DNA of 64,000 nt. Source: Vesta saturnalis (taxonomy: Eukaryota; Arthropoda; Insecta; Coleoptera; Lampyridae). Both the position numbers and the translations under genes were made by a program. Shown in pieces: positions 25,099 through 36,880 of this stretch. Numbering within the stretch: the stretch's first letter is position 1; each line of letters starts with the position of its first letter. A model generated the notes under the pieces. The model searched no databases. It was given only the letters and a program-made list of their open reading frames with translations, and had not been told where the DNA came from. Where the stretch lies: assembly GCA_036346205.1 (NCBI GenBank), contig JARFJB010001980.1:69501-133500 (forward strand), read 5' to 3'.

Positions 25099-26241
25099 TT
25101 ATATTTTCTCGATTAGAAAAAGATGTATAATTAAAAATAAAGCCTTAATTATTGTTGTGTTCTTTTGCATATGAAAAGGATGTATTCATGACTAGTCTGA
25201 ATGCAGTCGGAAAAAAACAACAAATAGCAGTCCCCAGCCATATGTAAACATAATTTAACTAGAATATTTCGTATATATCCTCGGAATAGGAAAAATGAGC
25301 CTAATTGAAATAATAGACAGGGTGTTCGCGTCAAAGGAAAACTTATGCATCGAATTGCGTTATTCAATTAAAGTACATTCATACTGTTATAAATGCTAAG
25401 TATAATATTAACTTACATAACACTGTATGGAAATATTGTACTATCCTCCTGCTTATCTAATGTATAACATTTACTAAAAATAAAGTTTTTTACACTCTCG
25501 ATTTTAGGTATAAATACGCTGCCCTATCCATCTAGGTCAACAATTTTAGCATTCCTTGAAGGTTAAATTCTTGGAAATAGTAAATAAGCGTTCCTTTCTA
25601 ACAATAGAATCAGTTCATGGAAACGAGAGGCTTGTCTATGCTAATATCAAGGTTCCTGTATTGGCTAAATGTTATGCTTACAGTATCTGGTTGTTGGAAA
25701 TTCTCAAGGTCTCCAAGCAATTGTCAAGACCATATGTCCTACAGGCCGATCTTACCCGATCTTATCCGATCTCATCCGATCGAAATGTAGTCTAGTCAAC
25801 CTGCAGGACCAATTCTAAACGAGTCATGGAAGCAAGAAGAATGATAGGGTCTATGCTAATAAGCGTGGGCTCATACTATGGTCCGCCAGGATGTTTCCCC
25901 AAACACAGATAACCGTTTCCCAAAACAGGGAAGCCGCCACTCAACACAGGCTAAACTGAACTAGGTCAAAACTTAAACATCTGGTCATGAGGGGTTAGAA
26001 GGTCCAAGTACAATCTGAAAGTAGTTTTATATTATAGAAAAAGCTAATCACTTTTAGGGGTAAAGGGTAGCTTTTCCAATAGGCTTATCATCTAGGAGTG
26101 CAATGCTGACCCCGAGAAAAATGATGAATTCTGCACCGCTTTTGAGAAGAAGAAGCTAGAATAGAAAATAGTGTTGGCAACCATGATTGTTAGGGTTTAA
26201 AAGTCCCCATTGTGTGCACAGTAGACTCTTGATTAGCAGCA

Positions 26242-26412
26242 ATGACGAAAGTAGTAGTACGTAAGGTAGAAAGTACAGAAAAAGCAGTAAGTGTGGAGGA
26301 GCGAAAGAAGAGGTTGGAGACATTAATAAAACAAGTAAAAGAAATAAAACTCGATTTGGAGTGTTATATAGTGAAAACAAAAATGATGAAGCTGCGTATT
26401 AGCAATATGTAA
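26242..26412 (+). CDS. Hypothetical 56-residue basic coiled-coil-like peptide (left arm)
   Basis: Too short for usual ORF lists. The ATG at 26242 opens MTKVVVRKVESTEKAVSVEE, followed by a strongly charged helix (KRLETLIKQVKEIKLDLECY) with heptad-like Leu/Ile spacing, ending at TAA 26410-26412. A polyadenylation-type AATAAA lies about 135 bp downstream (about 26547). The same ORF is unchanged in the right arm. The opposite strand is also open for 74 codons but gives a hydrophobic Leu/Pro/Ser product, so the plus strand is more gene-like. No family was recognised. Confidence 0.4.
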   Translation: MTKVVVRKVESTEKAVSVEERKKRLETLIKQVKEIKLDLECYIVKTKMMKLRISNM

Positions 26413-27180
26413 AATAGTGTAGTAAAACATGAAATTTTGGGAAGGATGAGTTTAAATACCTATTTTAAAGAAGAAGAAAAGACGCTGCTATGTGTTGTTA
26501 TAAGTATCTCACAATTGTATTAGGTTTAAGTAACTGTATCATTAAAAAATAAAGACTTTAAAAGTTAAAGAGACGGTTTTCGGTATTCTCTTCTCCCATA
26601 ATGGTTCCTTATTGGCTCTGCATATCTAGGCGCGGTTCGATATCCACCTTTACCGAAATAAGGAAATGGAACCCCTGCCGTACGTTGGGCTTTAAAGAGG
26701 TAAAATTGGCCTATATACGAAGATTTATTGGAAAAGATAAATGGCAGTAAAATGATCCCTAAATAAAAGCAATTTACTGGTTTTAATGCAGATCGTTATT
26801 GTTTTTAATCATTAAATGGCGTTTATGCATATGTGAACTAAAATTTATTAGTAAAGCGTTATAATGAAAAATACAATGACTTTCCTTTGTATAAGGGAGA
26901 TTTAAATTGATTTTTTTTGCAAGAACCTAAAAAATTAAATGTCAGCCCTATTCCTAAATTGGCTACCCTTGGACTTAAAAGAGTAAACAGTGACAGCTTG
27001 CAGTATAGAAATGGAGTTAATTTGATATAATTTTTATATAAAAGGTTAAGAAAATCGATTTATAGTTTTAATGTTGCAGGATAAGGAGACCTGAATGTTT
27101 TTATATGAATAGTTTTTATTGTGTGTTAGGCGTTAGAATGGGTTTTCATTGTGTTAAAGGGGATACAATAGACTTGCATT

Positions 27181-28521
27181 CATACAGAGCCCCCCATTCG
27201 TATTTGGATAACAGTGTATAGATTTTAAGATGTTGCTTAAATAACATTTGTAAACACGCTTTTAATTATATGTAAAAATCTACTTTAGTATACTTCATTG
27301 AATTAGATCATTTAAAGCTTACAGAAAGGTTTTATATACATTAAAAGAGTAACCTCTTACTATGCATTCCTTTAATGAACGTTTTTTTTTTGAATTAATA
27401 ACAATAATAAATTGATAATATAATTCCTATTCCGCTAACCGATGGCCATATTAACTTTTATAGATTACCCTCTACCTAAAAGTGTTTCTTGATTGTTTCA
27501 GTCGTATGCATTTTAGTTGTTTTCAAGCTTAAGAATATTTTCATTGCTAATATATCATTCAACTAATCATACAGGTAGGACAATTTATGTCTTAGTTACT
27601 GTCCTGGTATACTTTTGGTGCCTTACCGATAATGTAATATATATAGAATTTTACTTATTATTGAAATAAAAATATCCTGAAAACTTTTATTTATCTGCTA
27701 CATTTGTAAGAAGTACTAGGTTGGAAGCAAGTGTCACACAGATAAATGTTTGCTGATGTAGTAAGATGATATCAACATAAGGTCAAAGAAACGTAAGGTA
27801 GTTAAAGAGCTGTGTTTTAGTAAAGGAATGTGTATAACAATATATGTTTATATTAATAAAAAAATGTTTATTCTAGATTATTTATCCTAACTACATATCT
27901 CTAGACCATCAATAAAATTTCGCAATCTTTTAAATAGAATAAAATGAGATGTAAGTATATAGATGTAACACTTCTAGGTTTTGTAATGTAGTTAGCAGTT
28001 GTTGAGTTGTTTCTTTGCTCAGTCTAATGTCTTCTAATTGCTTGACTCAGCCAAGAGTTGGTGACCCTGAAAGGTAGAATCCCCCCCACGCCTTGAAAAT
28101 TTTATTTAGTACTCCTGAGAATTGGTTTATAAGAATTAACACCTTAGCTCAGCCAAGAACCTTGAGGAATATACGTAAGCAATGTGTATGATGGCCTTGG
28201 GCAATACAACTTTGACCTTGAAGCGTCGGCAATAGATCCTTTTTGTCCTTGATTTCCTAGAATTGAGGTGGGGTGGTATCTAGATAACAATCTATTTTTT
28301 AGCAATTATGACTCAGCCAAAACAATGGATCGCATTTGTTATTAGAGATGTGACCTTGAAAGCATAGACTTTGAACAATGGATCGCCTTTTTGATTTCTC
28401 AGACCTGAAATGGTGGGGGTAGCTGGATAACAATCTATTTTTATAACTCAACCAAAACAATGAATCACCTTTGTTCTTTTCTCAGGGGTGTGAACTTAAG
28501 GTACATTTTTTTAAAAATTAC
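27181..28521. other. Asymmetric spacer of the foldback element
   Basis: This 1.34-kb loop separates the arms. The left two-thirds (to about 28050) are AT-rich with no gene. From about 28060 to 28500 it contains repeat units of the arm family (CTTGATTTCCTAGAATTGAG at about 28250, TGACTCAGCCAAAACAATGG, GCATAGACTTTGAACAATGG) in the same orientation as the right arm but more diverged. The left arm lacks this block. Confidence 0.75.
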
Positions 28522-29292
28522 ATGCAAGCCTATTGTATCCCCTTTAACACAATGAAAACCCATTCTAACGCCTAACACACAATAAAAACTATTCATATAA
28601 AAACAGTCAGGTCTCCTTATCCTGCAACATTAAAACTATAAATCGATTTTCTTAACCTTTTATATAAAAATTATATCAAATTAACTCCATTTCTATACTG
28701 CAAGCTGTCACTGTTTACTCTTTTAAGTCCAAGGGTAGCCAATTTAGGAATAGGGCTGACATTTAATTTTTAGGTTCTTGCAAAAAATCAATTTAAATCT
28801 CCCTTATACAAAGGAAAGTCATTGTATTTTTCATTATAACGCTTTACTAATAAATTTTAGTTCACATATGCATAAACGCCATTTAATGATTAAAAACAAT
28901 AACGATCTGCATTAAAACCAGTAAATTGCTTTTATTTAGGGATCATTTTACTGCCATTTATCTTTTCCAATAATTCTTCGTATATAGGCCAATTTTACCT
29001 CTTTAAAGCCCAACGCACGGCAGGGGTTCCATTTCCTTATGGGAGATTTCGGTAAAGGTGGATATCGAACCGCGCCTAGATATGCAGAGCCAATAAGGAA
29101 CCATTATGGGAGAAGAGAATACCGAAAACCGTCTCTTTAACTTTTAAAGTCTTTATTTTTTAATGATACAGTTACTTAAACCTAATACAATTGTGAGATA
29201 CTTATAACAACACATAGCAGCGTCTTTTCTTCTTCTTTAAAATAGGTATTTAAACTCATCCTTCCCAAAATTTCATGTTTTACTACACTATT

Positions 29293-29463
29293 TTACATAT
29301 TGCTAATACGCAGCTTCATCATTTTTGTTTTCACTATATAACACTCCAAATCGAGTTTTATTTCTTTTACTTGTTTTATTAATGTCTCCAACCTCTTCTT
29401 TCGCTCCTCCACACTTACTGCTTTTTCTGTACTTTCTACCTTACGTACTACTACTTTCGTCAT
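29293..29463 (-). CDS. Hypothetical 56-residue basic coiled-coil-like peptide (right arm)
   Basis: Mirror copy of 26242-26412 with the same start, charged helix and stop. Identity across this stretch is essentially complete, against a background where the arms do differ elsewhere. This could reflect constraint or recent homogenisation. Confidence 0.4.
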   Translation of the reverse strand: MTKVVVRKVESTEKAVSVEERKKRLETLIKQVKEIKLDLECYIVKTKMMKLRISNM

Positions 29464-30627
29464 TGCTGCTAATCAAGAGTCTACTGTGCACACAATGGGG
29501 ACTTTTAAACCCTAACAATCATGGTTGCCAACACTACTTTCTATTCTAGCTTCTTCTTCTCAAAAGCGGTGCAGAATTCATCATTTTTCTCGGGGTCAGC
29601 ATTGCACTCCTAGATGATAAGCCTATTGGAAAAGCTACCCTTTACCCCTAAAAGTGATTAGCTTTTTCTATAATATAAAACTACTTTCAGATTGTACTTG
29701 GACCTTCTAACCCCTCATGACCAGATGTTTAAGTTTTGACCTAGTTCAGTTTAGCCTGTGTTGAGTGGCGGCTTCCCTGTTTTGGGAAACGGTTATCTGT
29801 GTTTGGGGAAACATCCTGGCGGACCATAGTATGAGCCCACGCTTATTAGCATAGACCCTATCATTCTTCTTGCTTCCATGACTCGTTTAGAATTGGTCCT
29901 GCAGGTTGACTAGACTACATTTCGATCGGATGAGATCGGATAAGATCGGGTAAGATCGGCCTGTAGGACATATGGTCTTGACAATTGCTTGGAGACCTTG
30001 AGAATTTCCAACAACCAGATACTGTAAGCATAACATTTAGCCAATACAGGAACCTTGATATTAGCATAGACAAGCCTCTCGTTTCCATGAACTGATTCTA
30101 TTGTTAGAAAGGAACGCTTATTTACTATTTCCAAGAATTTAACCTTCAAGGAATGCTAAAATTGTTGACCTAGATGGATAGGGCAGCGTATTTATACCTA
30201 AAATCGAGAGTGTAAAAACTTTATTTTTAGTAAATGTTATACATTAGATAAGCAGGAGGATAGTACAATATTTCCATACAGTGTTATGTAAGTTAATATT
30301 ATACTTAGCATTTATAACAGTATGAATGTACTTTAACTGAATAACGCAATTCGATGCATAAGTTTTCCTTTGACGCGAACACCCTGTCTATTATTTCAAT
30401 TAGGCTCATTTTTCCTATTCCGAGGATATATACGAAATATTCTAGTTAAATTATGTTTACATATGGCTGGGGACTGCTATTTGTTGTTTTTTTTCCGACT
30501 GCATCCAGACTAGTCATGAATACATCCTTTTCATATGCAAAAGAACACAACAATAATTAAGGCTTTATTTTTAATTATACATCTTTTTCTAATCGAGAAA
30601 ATATAATTAGCGACTGACTGCTGCCCT

Positions 30628-30933
30628 TCATATTCCCCCTTCCCACTCCTTCAAATCTAGAGTAAACTCTTCTAGTTGTGCGGCACTTAACTTTTGTGTT
30701 AAACAAGTCAAACAATATCGACCCTTTAAAAACGTTTCACATATTTTTACACCATTTTCATATTTCTTTGCAAGTGCATGACAGTCCTCTTCCGTATAAA
30801 AGCGTCCTAAACCATATACTGCCTCATGATTAGCATGAAATGCCAATGTCGTCAATTGTTGGAGTAAACGTTCCACGGCTGTATGTGCATCTACCGCTTT
30901 GGTCCATGATTCAGCAGCGTAGCACATCCACAT
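30628..30933 (-). CDS. Hypothetical 101-residue helical protein (right arm)
   Basis: Mirror copy of the 114-residue ORF at 24754-25098. It is identical except for one Ile-to-Thr substitution in the CLTCL-QKL region and a C-terminus truncated just after KEWEGG by an indel. The last 13 or so residues are therefore variable between arms and probably dispensable, or one arm's copy is decaying. An AATAAA-type signal lies downstream on the minus strand (about 30565). Confidence 0.55.
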   Translation of the reverse strand: MWMCYAAESWTKAVDAHTAVERLLQQLTTLAFHANHEAVYGLGRFYTEEDCHALAKKYENGVKICETFLKGRYCLTCLTQKLSAAQLEEFTLDLKEWEGGI

Positions 30934-31904
30934 ATTGAATCAATTTTATTTGCACATTACTGCTTAAATACCTTAACCACTCCTACATCTACCCCCCTCC
31001 CCTGCTGATGACCTAATTTATATTTGACTTGAAGAGTATTTAGCTAATATAAGACCAATTTAACCTTGACCTATTTTTTAGCATAGATACCACTGCAGGA
31101 ATTGTAATAACTTCTACGACCTATACAAAAGTCATTGATTAGGAATTGATTTCTATGAATACCCTGCTTGAAAATTGATACCAGTAAATTTTGACCTTGA
31201 CTCCATTTAGCCATGAACTTACTTTACAATCTGTTTGAATTGTAATATGATACCCCTGATTTCTAGGAATTGACAGATGGCTCGACTAAATTCTACGAAT
31301 TGTTTGGTGACCTCATCACACCTTCAAAGAACTTTACCCAACTTGGGAATTGATTTCCAAGAATACGCGACCTTGATTAGGAATGTTACTAAATCTAACC
31401 TTGAACATTTCTCTACAGATGGTCTCAACCAGTTTGGTGACCTGGCCCTGAAAAATAGAATCCCTCACACCTTGAAAAGTCTATTTGAATACCCCATGCA
31501 GATCTGATCCAACCAGAATTGTTTGATGCATGGAAAGTGTACGTGACCTAATGCACTTTTTCTTAATAAATTACTAAGTGGATCACTATACGCATGCAAT
31601 GTGTGTACGCAATGGTCTTGAAAACGAGAAGGTGGATCCTATAGTATACGTGACTTTGAAGAGCATCCTCCTATATACATTTACCGGTGATATATCAGGA
31701 TACCCTGTAGGTTGATTTATAGGACCTGGAAAATTGATAGTAACCATTGACAATCTATTTGATAGTCGGGTAAGGTTGGATCACCGGGAAAATAGATTTC
31801 TCGGAATTAACTTTGAAATTTACGTAACTGTATAATTAAAAGATTTTAATTTGTGTTTTTGCATATAAGTTTAAGAGACGTAGGTTTGTAATAAGTCACG
31901 GAAA

Positions 31905-32147
31905 ATGTCTCAAAGTAAAAGGATTACAAATCCTGATATGAAGGCGTTAAGGAAAGCTGAATGTATGGCCAGTAAACATTATAAAGAAGCGATGAAAATA
32001 CCTATTAGGAAAGATGATGATGTATCGTGGACCACATTAAACGAGAATCAGTTGAAGGAAATTGAATGTGAAAAACAAATAATAAATAAAATAGATATGA
32101 TCCAGCAAAGGTATTACAAAATGTTAAGTACATCAAACTTCCCATAA
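31905..32147 (+). CDS. Hypothetical 80-residue basic/charged protein (right arm)
   Basis: Mirror copy of the ORF at 23545-23787. It has the same length with Lys instead of Asn at residue 27. The coding strand shows GCATATAAGTTTAAG about 45 bp upstream of the ATG, and TTAATAAATTATAAG downstream as a possible polyadenylation signal. No family was recognised. Confidence 0.5.
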   Translation: MSQSKRITNPDMKALRKAECMASKHYKEAMKIPIRKDDDVSWTTLNENQLKEIECEKQIINKIDMIQQRYYKMLSTSNFP

Positions 32148-32229
32148 TATGTATATTTACTTAAATCGATCTTTTATCTATATATAGATGAATATTGTGG
32201 TTAATAAATTATAAGTTTTATAAAAAAAA

Positions 32230-34700
32230 TATTTTACTTGTTAGATGACCTAATCAGTCTGAATAATGCATCGTCGGTGTGTTCTCAGAATTTCAGAAGC
32301 TATGACTCAACAATGAATCGCCTTTGTTATCAGAGGTGTGGCCTTATAAGCATAGACTTTGAAGCGTTTCTTGATTTCCCAGAATTGAGATGTATTTAGA
32401 TGACAATCTATTTTTAGAATAACGGAATAATGGATCGTCTTTGTTCATTTCTCATAGGTGTGACCTTGAAAACTGTAAGAATAGACTTTGAACCGTCGGC
32501 TTGAACAATGGACCCTCCTTTATTCTTGACTTCCTAGAATTGAGGTGGGGTGGTAGCTGGATAACAATCTATTTTTAGGAATCAGAACGCTTATGTTCTC
32601 TCGTGTAACTTTGGTGGGAAACGGTTACCTGTGTTGAGAAACAGCCGTCTGTTTTGGAAAACGGACCCCCTGTTTTGTGAAACGGGCCTCTGTTTTAGGA
32701 AACGTCTGGCTGTTTAGACCACTTGAGGGCACATGGGAGGCGTGACATTGCTTATTGTAATAAGTCTCGAACAATGTCTCAAAGTAGATCCTGATATGAA
32801 GACTTTTAAGGGAAGCTGAATGTATGGCTAGTATACAATATAATGAACCTATTAGGAAAGATGGTGTGGTCCGCATTAAACGAGAATCAGTTGAAGGAAA
32901 TTGAATGTGAAAAACAAATAGAAAATAGATATGCTCCAGCAGAGGTATTACAAAAGTGACTATATCCCATAATACTTAAATCGATTTTTTATCTGTATAT
33001 TGTGGTAGTCTTATAAAAAATATTTTACTTGTTAGATGACCTAATCAGTCTGAACAATGCATCGTCTTTGTTCTCGGAATTTTAGAAGCTACGACAGAGC
33101 CAAAACAATGAATCGTCTTTGTTCTTTTACCTTGCAAATTGTAAGCATAGACATTGAACAATGGGCCCCCTTTATTCTTGATTTCCTAGAATTTCAGAAG
33201 CTATGACTCAACCAAAACAATAGATCATCTTTGTTCTCTCATGTGGCCTTGTAAACATAGACTTTGAAGCGTTGACAATGCATCGTCTTTGTTATTGATT
33301 TCCTAGAATTGAGATAACAATCTATTTCTAACTGAACAATGGATCGTCTTTGTTATCAGAGGTGTGACCTTCTAAGCATAAACTTTAAATCATTGATAAT
33401 GGATCATCTTTATTCTCGAAAGAGATGTATTTAGAATCTATTTTTATAAATCAACGAGAACAATAGATCGTCTTTGTTCTTTCATGTGGCCTTGAAAATT
33501 GTAAGCATAGACTTTGAACAATGCATCGCCTTTGTTATTGATTTCCTAGAATTGAGATAACAATCTATTTTTATAACTCAACCTGTACAATGGAATGTCT
33601 TTGTTCTTTAACCTTGAAAATTGTAAGCATAGACTTTGAACAATGGGTCTCCTTTTTGATTTCCTGGAATTGAGATGCGGAATCTATTTCGACCTGAACA
33701 TGGGGAAACGGTTGCGAAACAGCTATCTGTTTTGGGAAACGGACCCTCTGTTTTAGGAAACGGCTACCTGTTTTTAGGAAACGGCTACCTGTTTTTAGGA
33801 AACGGCTACCTGTTTAGGGGAACGGCCACCTGTTTTGGGGGGCGTGGCTTTGAAACATGCACCTCAGGGCTCTTGATTTCTATAATTGAGATGAATGGAT
33901 CGTCTTTGCAGAGGTGTGACCTTATAAGCATAAACTTTAAAGCGCTGACAATGGATTGCCTTTGTTCTTGAAAGAGATGTATTTAGATAACAATCTATTT
34001 TTATAAATCAACCAGAACAATGAATCGTCTTTATTCATTTACCTTGAAAATTATAAGCACAGACTTATTTCTCAGAATTGAGATAACAATTTATTTTTTA
34101 TAACTCGACCAGAAGAATGTTCTTTTACCTTGAAAATTGTAAGCATAGACTTTGAAGAATACATCGCCTTCATTCTTGATTTCCTAGAATTGAGATAACA
34201 ATTTATTTTTATAACTCGACCAGAAGAATGAATAGCTTTTATTCTTTTACCTTGAAAATTGTAAGCATAGACTTTGAAGCGTTGATAATACATCGCCTTC
34301 ATTCTTGATTTCCTAGAATTGAGATAACAATTTATTTTTATAACTCGACCAGAAGAATGAATCGCTTTTGTTCTTTTACCTTGAAAATTGTAAACATAGA
34401 CTTTGAACAATGCATCGTCTTTGTTATTGATTTCCTAGAATTGAGATAACAATCTATTTTTAGAATAATGGAACAATAGATAGTCTTTGTTCATTCATGT
34501 GACCTTGAAAGCATAGACTTTGTACAATGCATCGCCTTTGTTCTTGATTTCCTAGAATGACTCAGCCAAAACAATAGATCGTCTTTTTTCTCTGACCTTA
34601 AAAGCATAGACTTTAAACAATGGGCCACCTTTGTTTCTCAGAATAGGGCGCGGCCTCGAAACATGCATAGACCAAGGGCAATGACCTTCAGGACAATCAA
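32230..34700. repeat. Right-arm tandem repeat block
   Basis: Reverse-complement counterpart of the left block, with the same units (for example TTGATTTCCTAGAATTGAG and GCATAGACTTTGAA). Small unit-level indels distinguish it from the left arm. Confidence 0.85.
32774..32972 (+). pseudogene. Degenerate copy of the 80-codon ORF (right arm)
   Basis: Mirror copy of the left-arm degenerate ORF, with the same internal deletions relative to the intact ORF at 31905-32147. It is not translatable beyond a few codons in the original frame. Confidence 0.6.
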
Positions 34701-34898
34701 CAATCTAGTAACTTTTCTAGTGACCTTGAAGGACTCGTGCAAGCATGACCTTGAAGAGGATTACACACCTGCGGTCTTCCCCTTAAAATAGGCAATGTTA
34801 CTGACCTTGAAATCTAGTAACTTTTCTGGTGACTTTTTCCGAGATCTGGTGACAAATCTAGTGACAAAAGTGGGACAGAAGCTCTATAGCTATACTAC

Positions 34899-34906
34899 TT
34901 CCCTTA
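34899..34906. repeat. 8-bp target-site duplication TTCCCTTA (right)
   Basis: Directly follows the right arm end and is identical to 20783-20790. Confidence 0.85.
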
Positions 34907-35630
34907 ATTGATCACAACCACAAATCATTAACATACGCGGTTTAACCCCGATAGAAAAGAAAACTCAGTGTTGGCGAATTCAAAAGAAAAATGTACTCGC
35001 AAGAATTATTTTAAATCCAAACTGTTTACAATGAAGGTATATGATTAACTCAAAAATCTATCTGGTTCGATTGACACTCCAACTGTAACTAACATTTCAC
35101 CTCGATTTCAAACCTAACTAACTTTACTCCTGAAATCAATCCCCATTTTTTAAAGGTAATATAAAACCAAGAAACATTAATTTCGTAACGTAACAAACCA
35201 TACATTTACGTCTCGGGTTTCAACGTATCAAACAAAGGTCCCATTGGATTTGCGCTCTGTTCAGCCATAATAAATCATTAGATCAATGACATTTTTTTAC
35301 AATAAGAAATTGCAATGATTCGTTACGCCCCTTAAGTAAAGCATTTTTAAGCGTGCACCTGTCACTCACCCCCCAACATGTATTTTACAACCCTTGACAA
35401 ATATTAATTACGAACAATCCCACATTCCTTACATAAAAATGTATAAATAAAATATTTTGAATACTAACAAATTACGACGTATTATCAAGCTATGAAAAAT
35501 CCACTAATTATTTTTTCTAACGTGGTAACAATGGCGATTTGACAAACGTTTATTACAATAATAAAATTTTCGCGGTCCGCTTCCTTCACAAACTAATACT
35601 TCTTATATATCAAAATAAAAAATATATATT
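34907..35630. other. AT-rich flank, nothing recognised
   Basis: No open frame or repeat of note was seen. This is the right flank of the foldback element insertion. Confidence 0.4.
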
Positions 35631-35635
35631 TTGTA

Positions 35636-35884
35636 ATTTATCAACTAATTTTTTTTAATGTCGGGTATTAGGGGTTTTTAAGATCGCTAAGTATAAATCA
35701 ATTGTCAAAATTAAAAAAATCAGAATGTCGAATCAAAAGTGGGGGATTATCGTATTTATTTAATTTATCAACCGATTTTATTGAAAGTCGTGTATTGGAG
35801 GTTTTTAAGATCGCTAAGTATAAATCATTTGTCAAAATTAAAAAATTAAAAATGGCGGATCAAAAATGGGGGATTATCGTGTTT
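35636..35884. repeat. Tandem duplication of a ~122-bp unit
   Basis: Two copies (about 35636-35752 and 35758-35884) share GTTTTTAAGATCGCTAAGTA and GTGGGGGATTATCGT. A short frame crosses the duplication but its product repeats with it and is not considered a gene. Confidence 0.8.
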
Positions 35885-35889
35885 AAAAT

Positions 35890-36457
35890 CCGATGTGAGT
35901 AAAGTTCAGGTATTGTGGGCTAGTGATCAATTTTGCAAATTTCTTAATTTGTAAAACATTATCTAAGTAAAGAAATGTTTAAAACTGCCAGTGGCGCACC
36001 GATTTTGTGGAGTAAAAATTTGTTAGGAAAGTAATCAAAACCACAGTCCAATTTCATATATCAACATTAATGAATTTTTTTTCTCAATGTTTTTAAATAA
36101 AACGGAAGTGTCGTTAATTAGAAACTCTGGATATGAAATTTAACTTGGACTTTGCGAATTCAAAATGATCCATTTCTTAGTGTGTGTACTACTATCTGAA
36201 AGCAGTGATCAAATAAATTTGTTTGAATTGTATGTAAGTCCGTCTATACTCAATCATACCGTAAAACGTTCTGTAATGTATGCTTCTTAGCACAATTGCA
36301 AGTTTAAACTTGGGGTTGACGAAACGTATGCATTCCTTGCTATTTTATTTTTGAAGTGGATACCTAACCAAGTTTATGTACAGTGAGAACTGGTCTATTA
36401 AAGGCTGTTTACAGAGGTGCAAAAGTAAGGTTCGCCACACAATACTCCACCATAAAT

Positions 36458-36460
<3 letters not shown>
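35890..36460. other. AT-rich stretch, nothing recognised
   Basis: No gene-like frame or transposon end was seen between the tandem duplication and the TA array. Confidence 0.4.

Positions 36461-36510
<50 letters not shown>
36461..36510. repeat. (TA)n microsatellite
   Basis: About 50 bp of perfect TA, directly abutting a GC-richer block on its right. Confidence 0.95.
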
Positions 36511-36514
<4 letters not shown>

Positions 36515-36880
36515 ATCCGCAAAAGTGATTAGAACTCCGTAAACCAGGAAGTACTTGATGAGAAACCCTCTCCCAACTTCTCAATCGAAAGGCAGGTCTA
36601 GTTGACCACCATAAAACCAACATAAGGTTCCCCGGTCTGGTGAACCACCAACAAAAACCGCACAAAGGCGAAAAGGACACGCTGTCCACGATACGTTCGG
36701 AAGGACTGGGAACGTCGACCGCAAAGTCTGTGCCCTCCCTTCTACTCACAACTGCGCTTAACCAAATCAAGACCACGACTGAAGGCATGCATTCAAAAAT
36801 GCTTCAGTTGTCATATTCAATTTTTAATATCCACAACCAATCAAATTGCTCATTACATTCAATTAACAACCCCCGCTAAA
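36511..36880. repeat. GC-richer unclassified block
   Basis: This block stands out by base composition from its surroundings and begins exactly at the end of a TA array. It contains two related words (GTTGACCACCATAAAACC and GGTGAACCACCAACAAAAACC). Open frames exist on both strands but lack recognisable domains. It may be a transposon remnant inserted at TA; that is inference. Confidence 0.3.

Larger units (their letters stand above)
20791..34898. mobile_element. Giant 14.1-kb foldback-like element with 6.4-kb inverted arms
   Basis: Two arms (20791 to about 27180 and about 28522 to 34898) are inverted copies of each other with few mismatches and small indels, separated by about 1.34 kb. The outermost bases are GTAGTATAGCTATAG on the left and the matching complement on the right. 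The same 8-bp word TTCCCTTA lies immediately outside both ends, so the whole palindrome appears to have been inserted as one unit. Arms start with subterminal repeats, continue with about 2.6 kb of tandem repeats, then about 3.7 kb of mostly unique DNA with three short ORFs. Long arms built of subrepeats around a loop recall Drosophila Foldback and Galileo elements, and 8-bp duplications occur in hAT, P and related superfamilies. I recognise no transposase, so the superfamily is unassigned. Confidence 0.85.

Noticed and set aside
25556..25795. 79-codon ORF present in both arms (also 29910-30149)
   Set aside because: Conserved only because the arms are nearly identical. The product has no gene-like context and ends in a simple GATCTTATCC-type repeat.
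26560..26640. Possible tRNA or Pol III B box (GGTTCGATATCC)
   Set aside because: The match to the B-box consensus is off by one base. No cloverleaf or A box could be drawn around it, and the mirror copy offers no support.
20791..34898. Palindrome as an assembly or long-read fold-back artefact
   Set aside because: The arms differ by substitutions and indels, the loop is asymmetric, and both outer ends stop at defined bases flanked by the same 8-bp word. A missed-adapter fold-back would not give these. Long reads across the locus would settle it.
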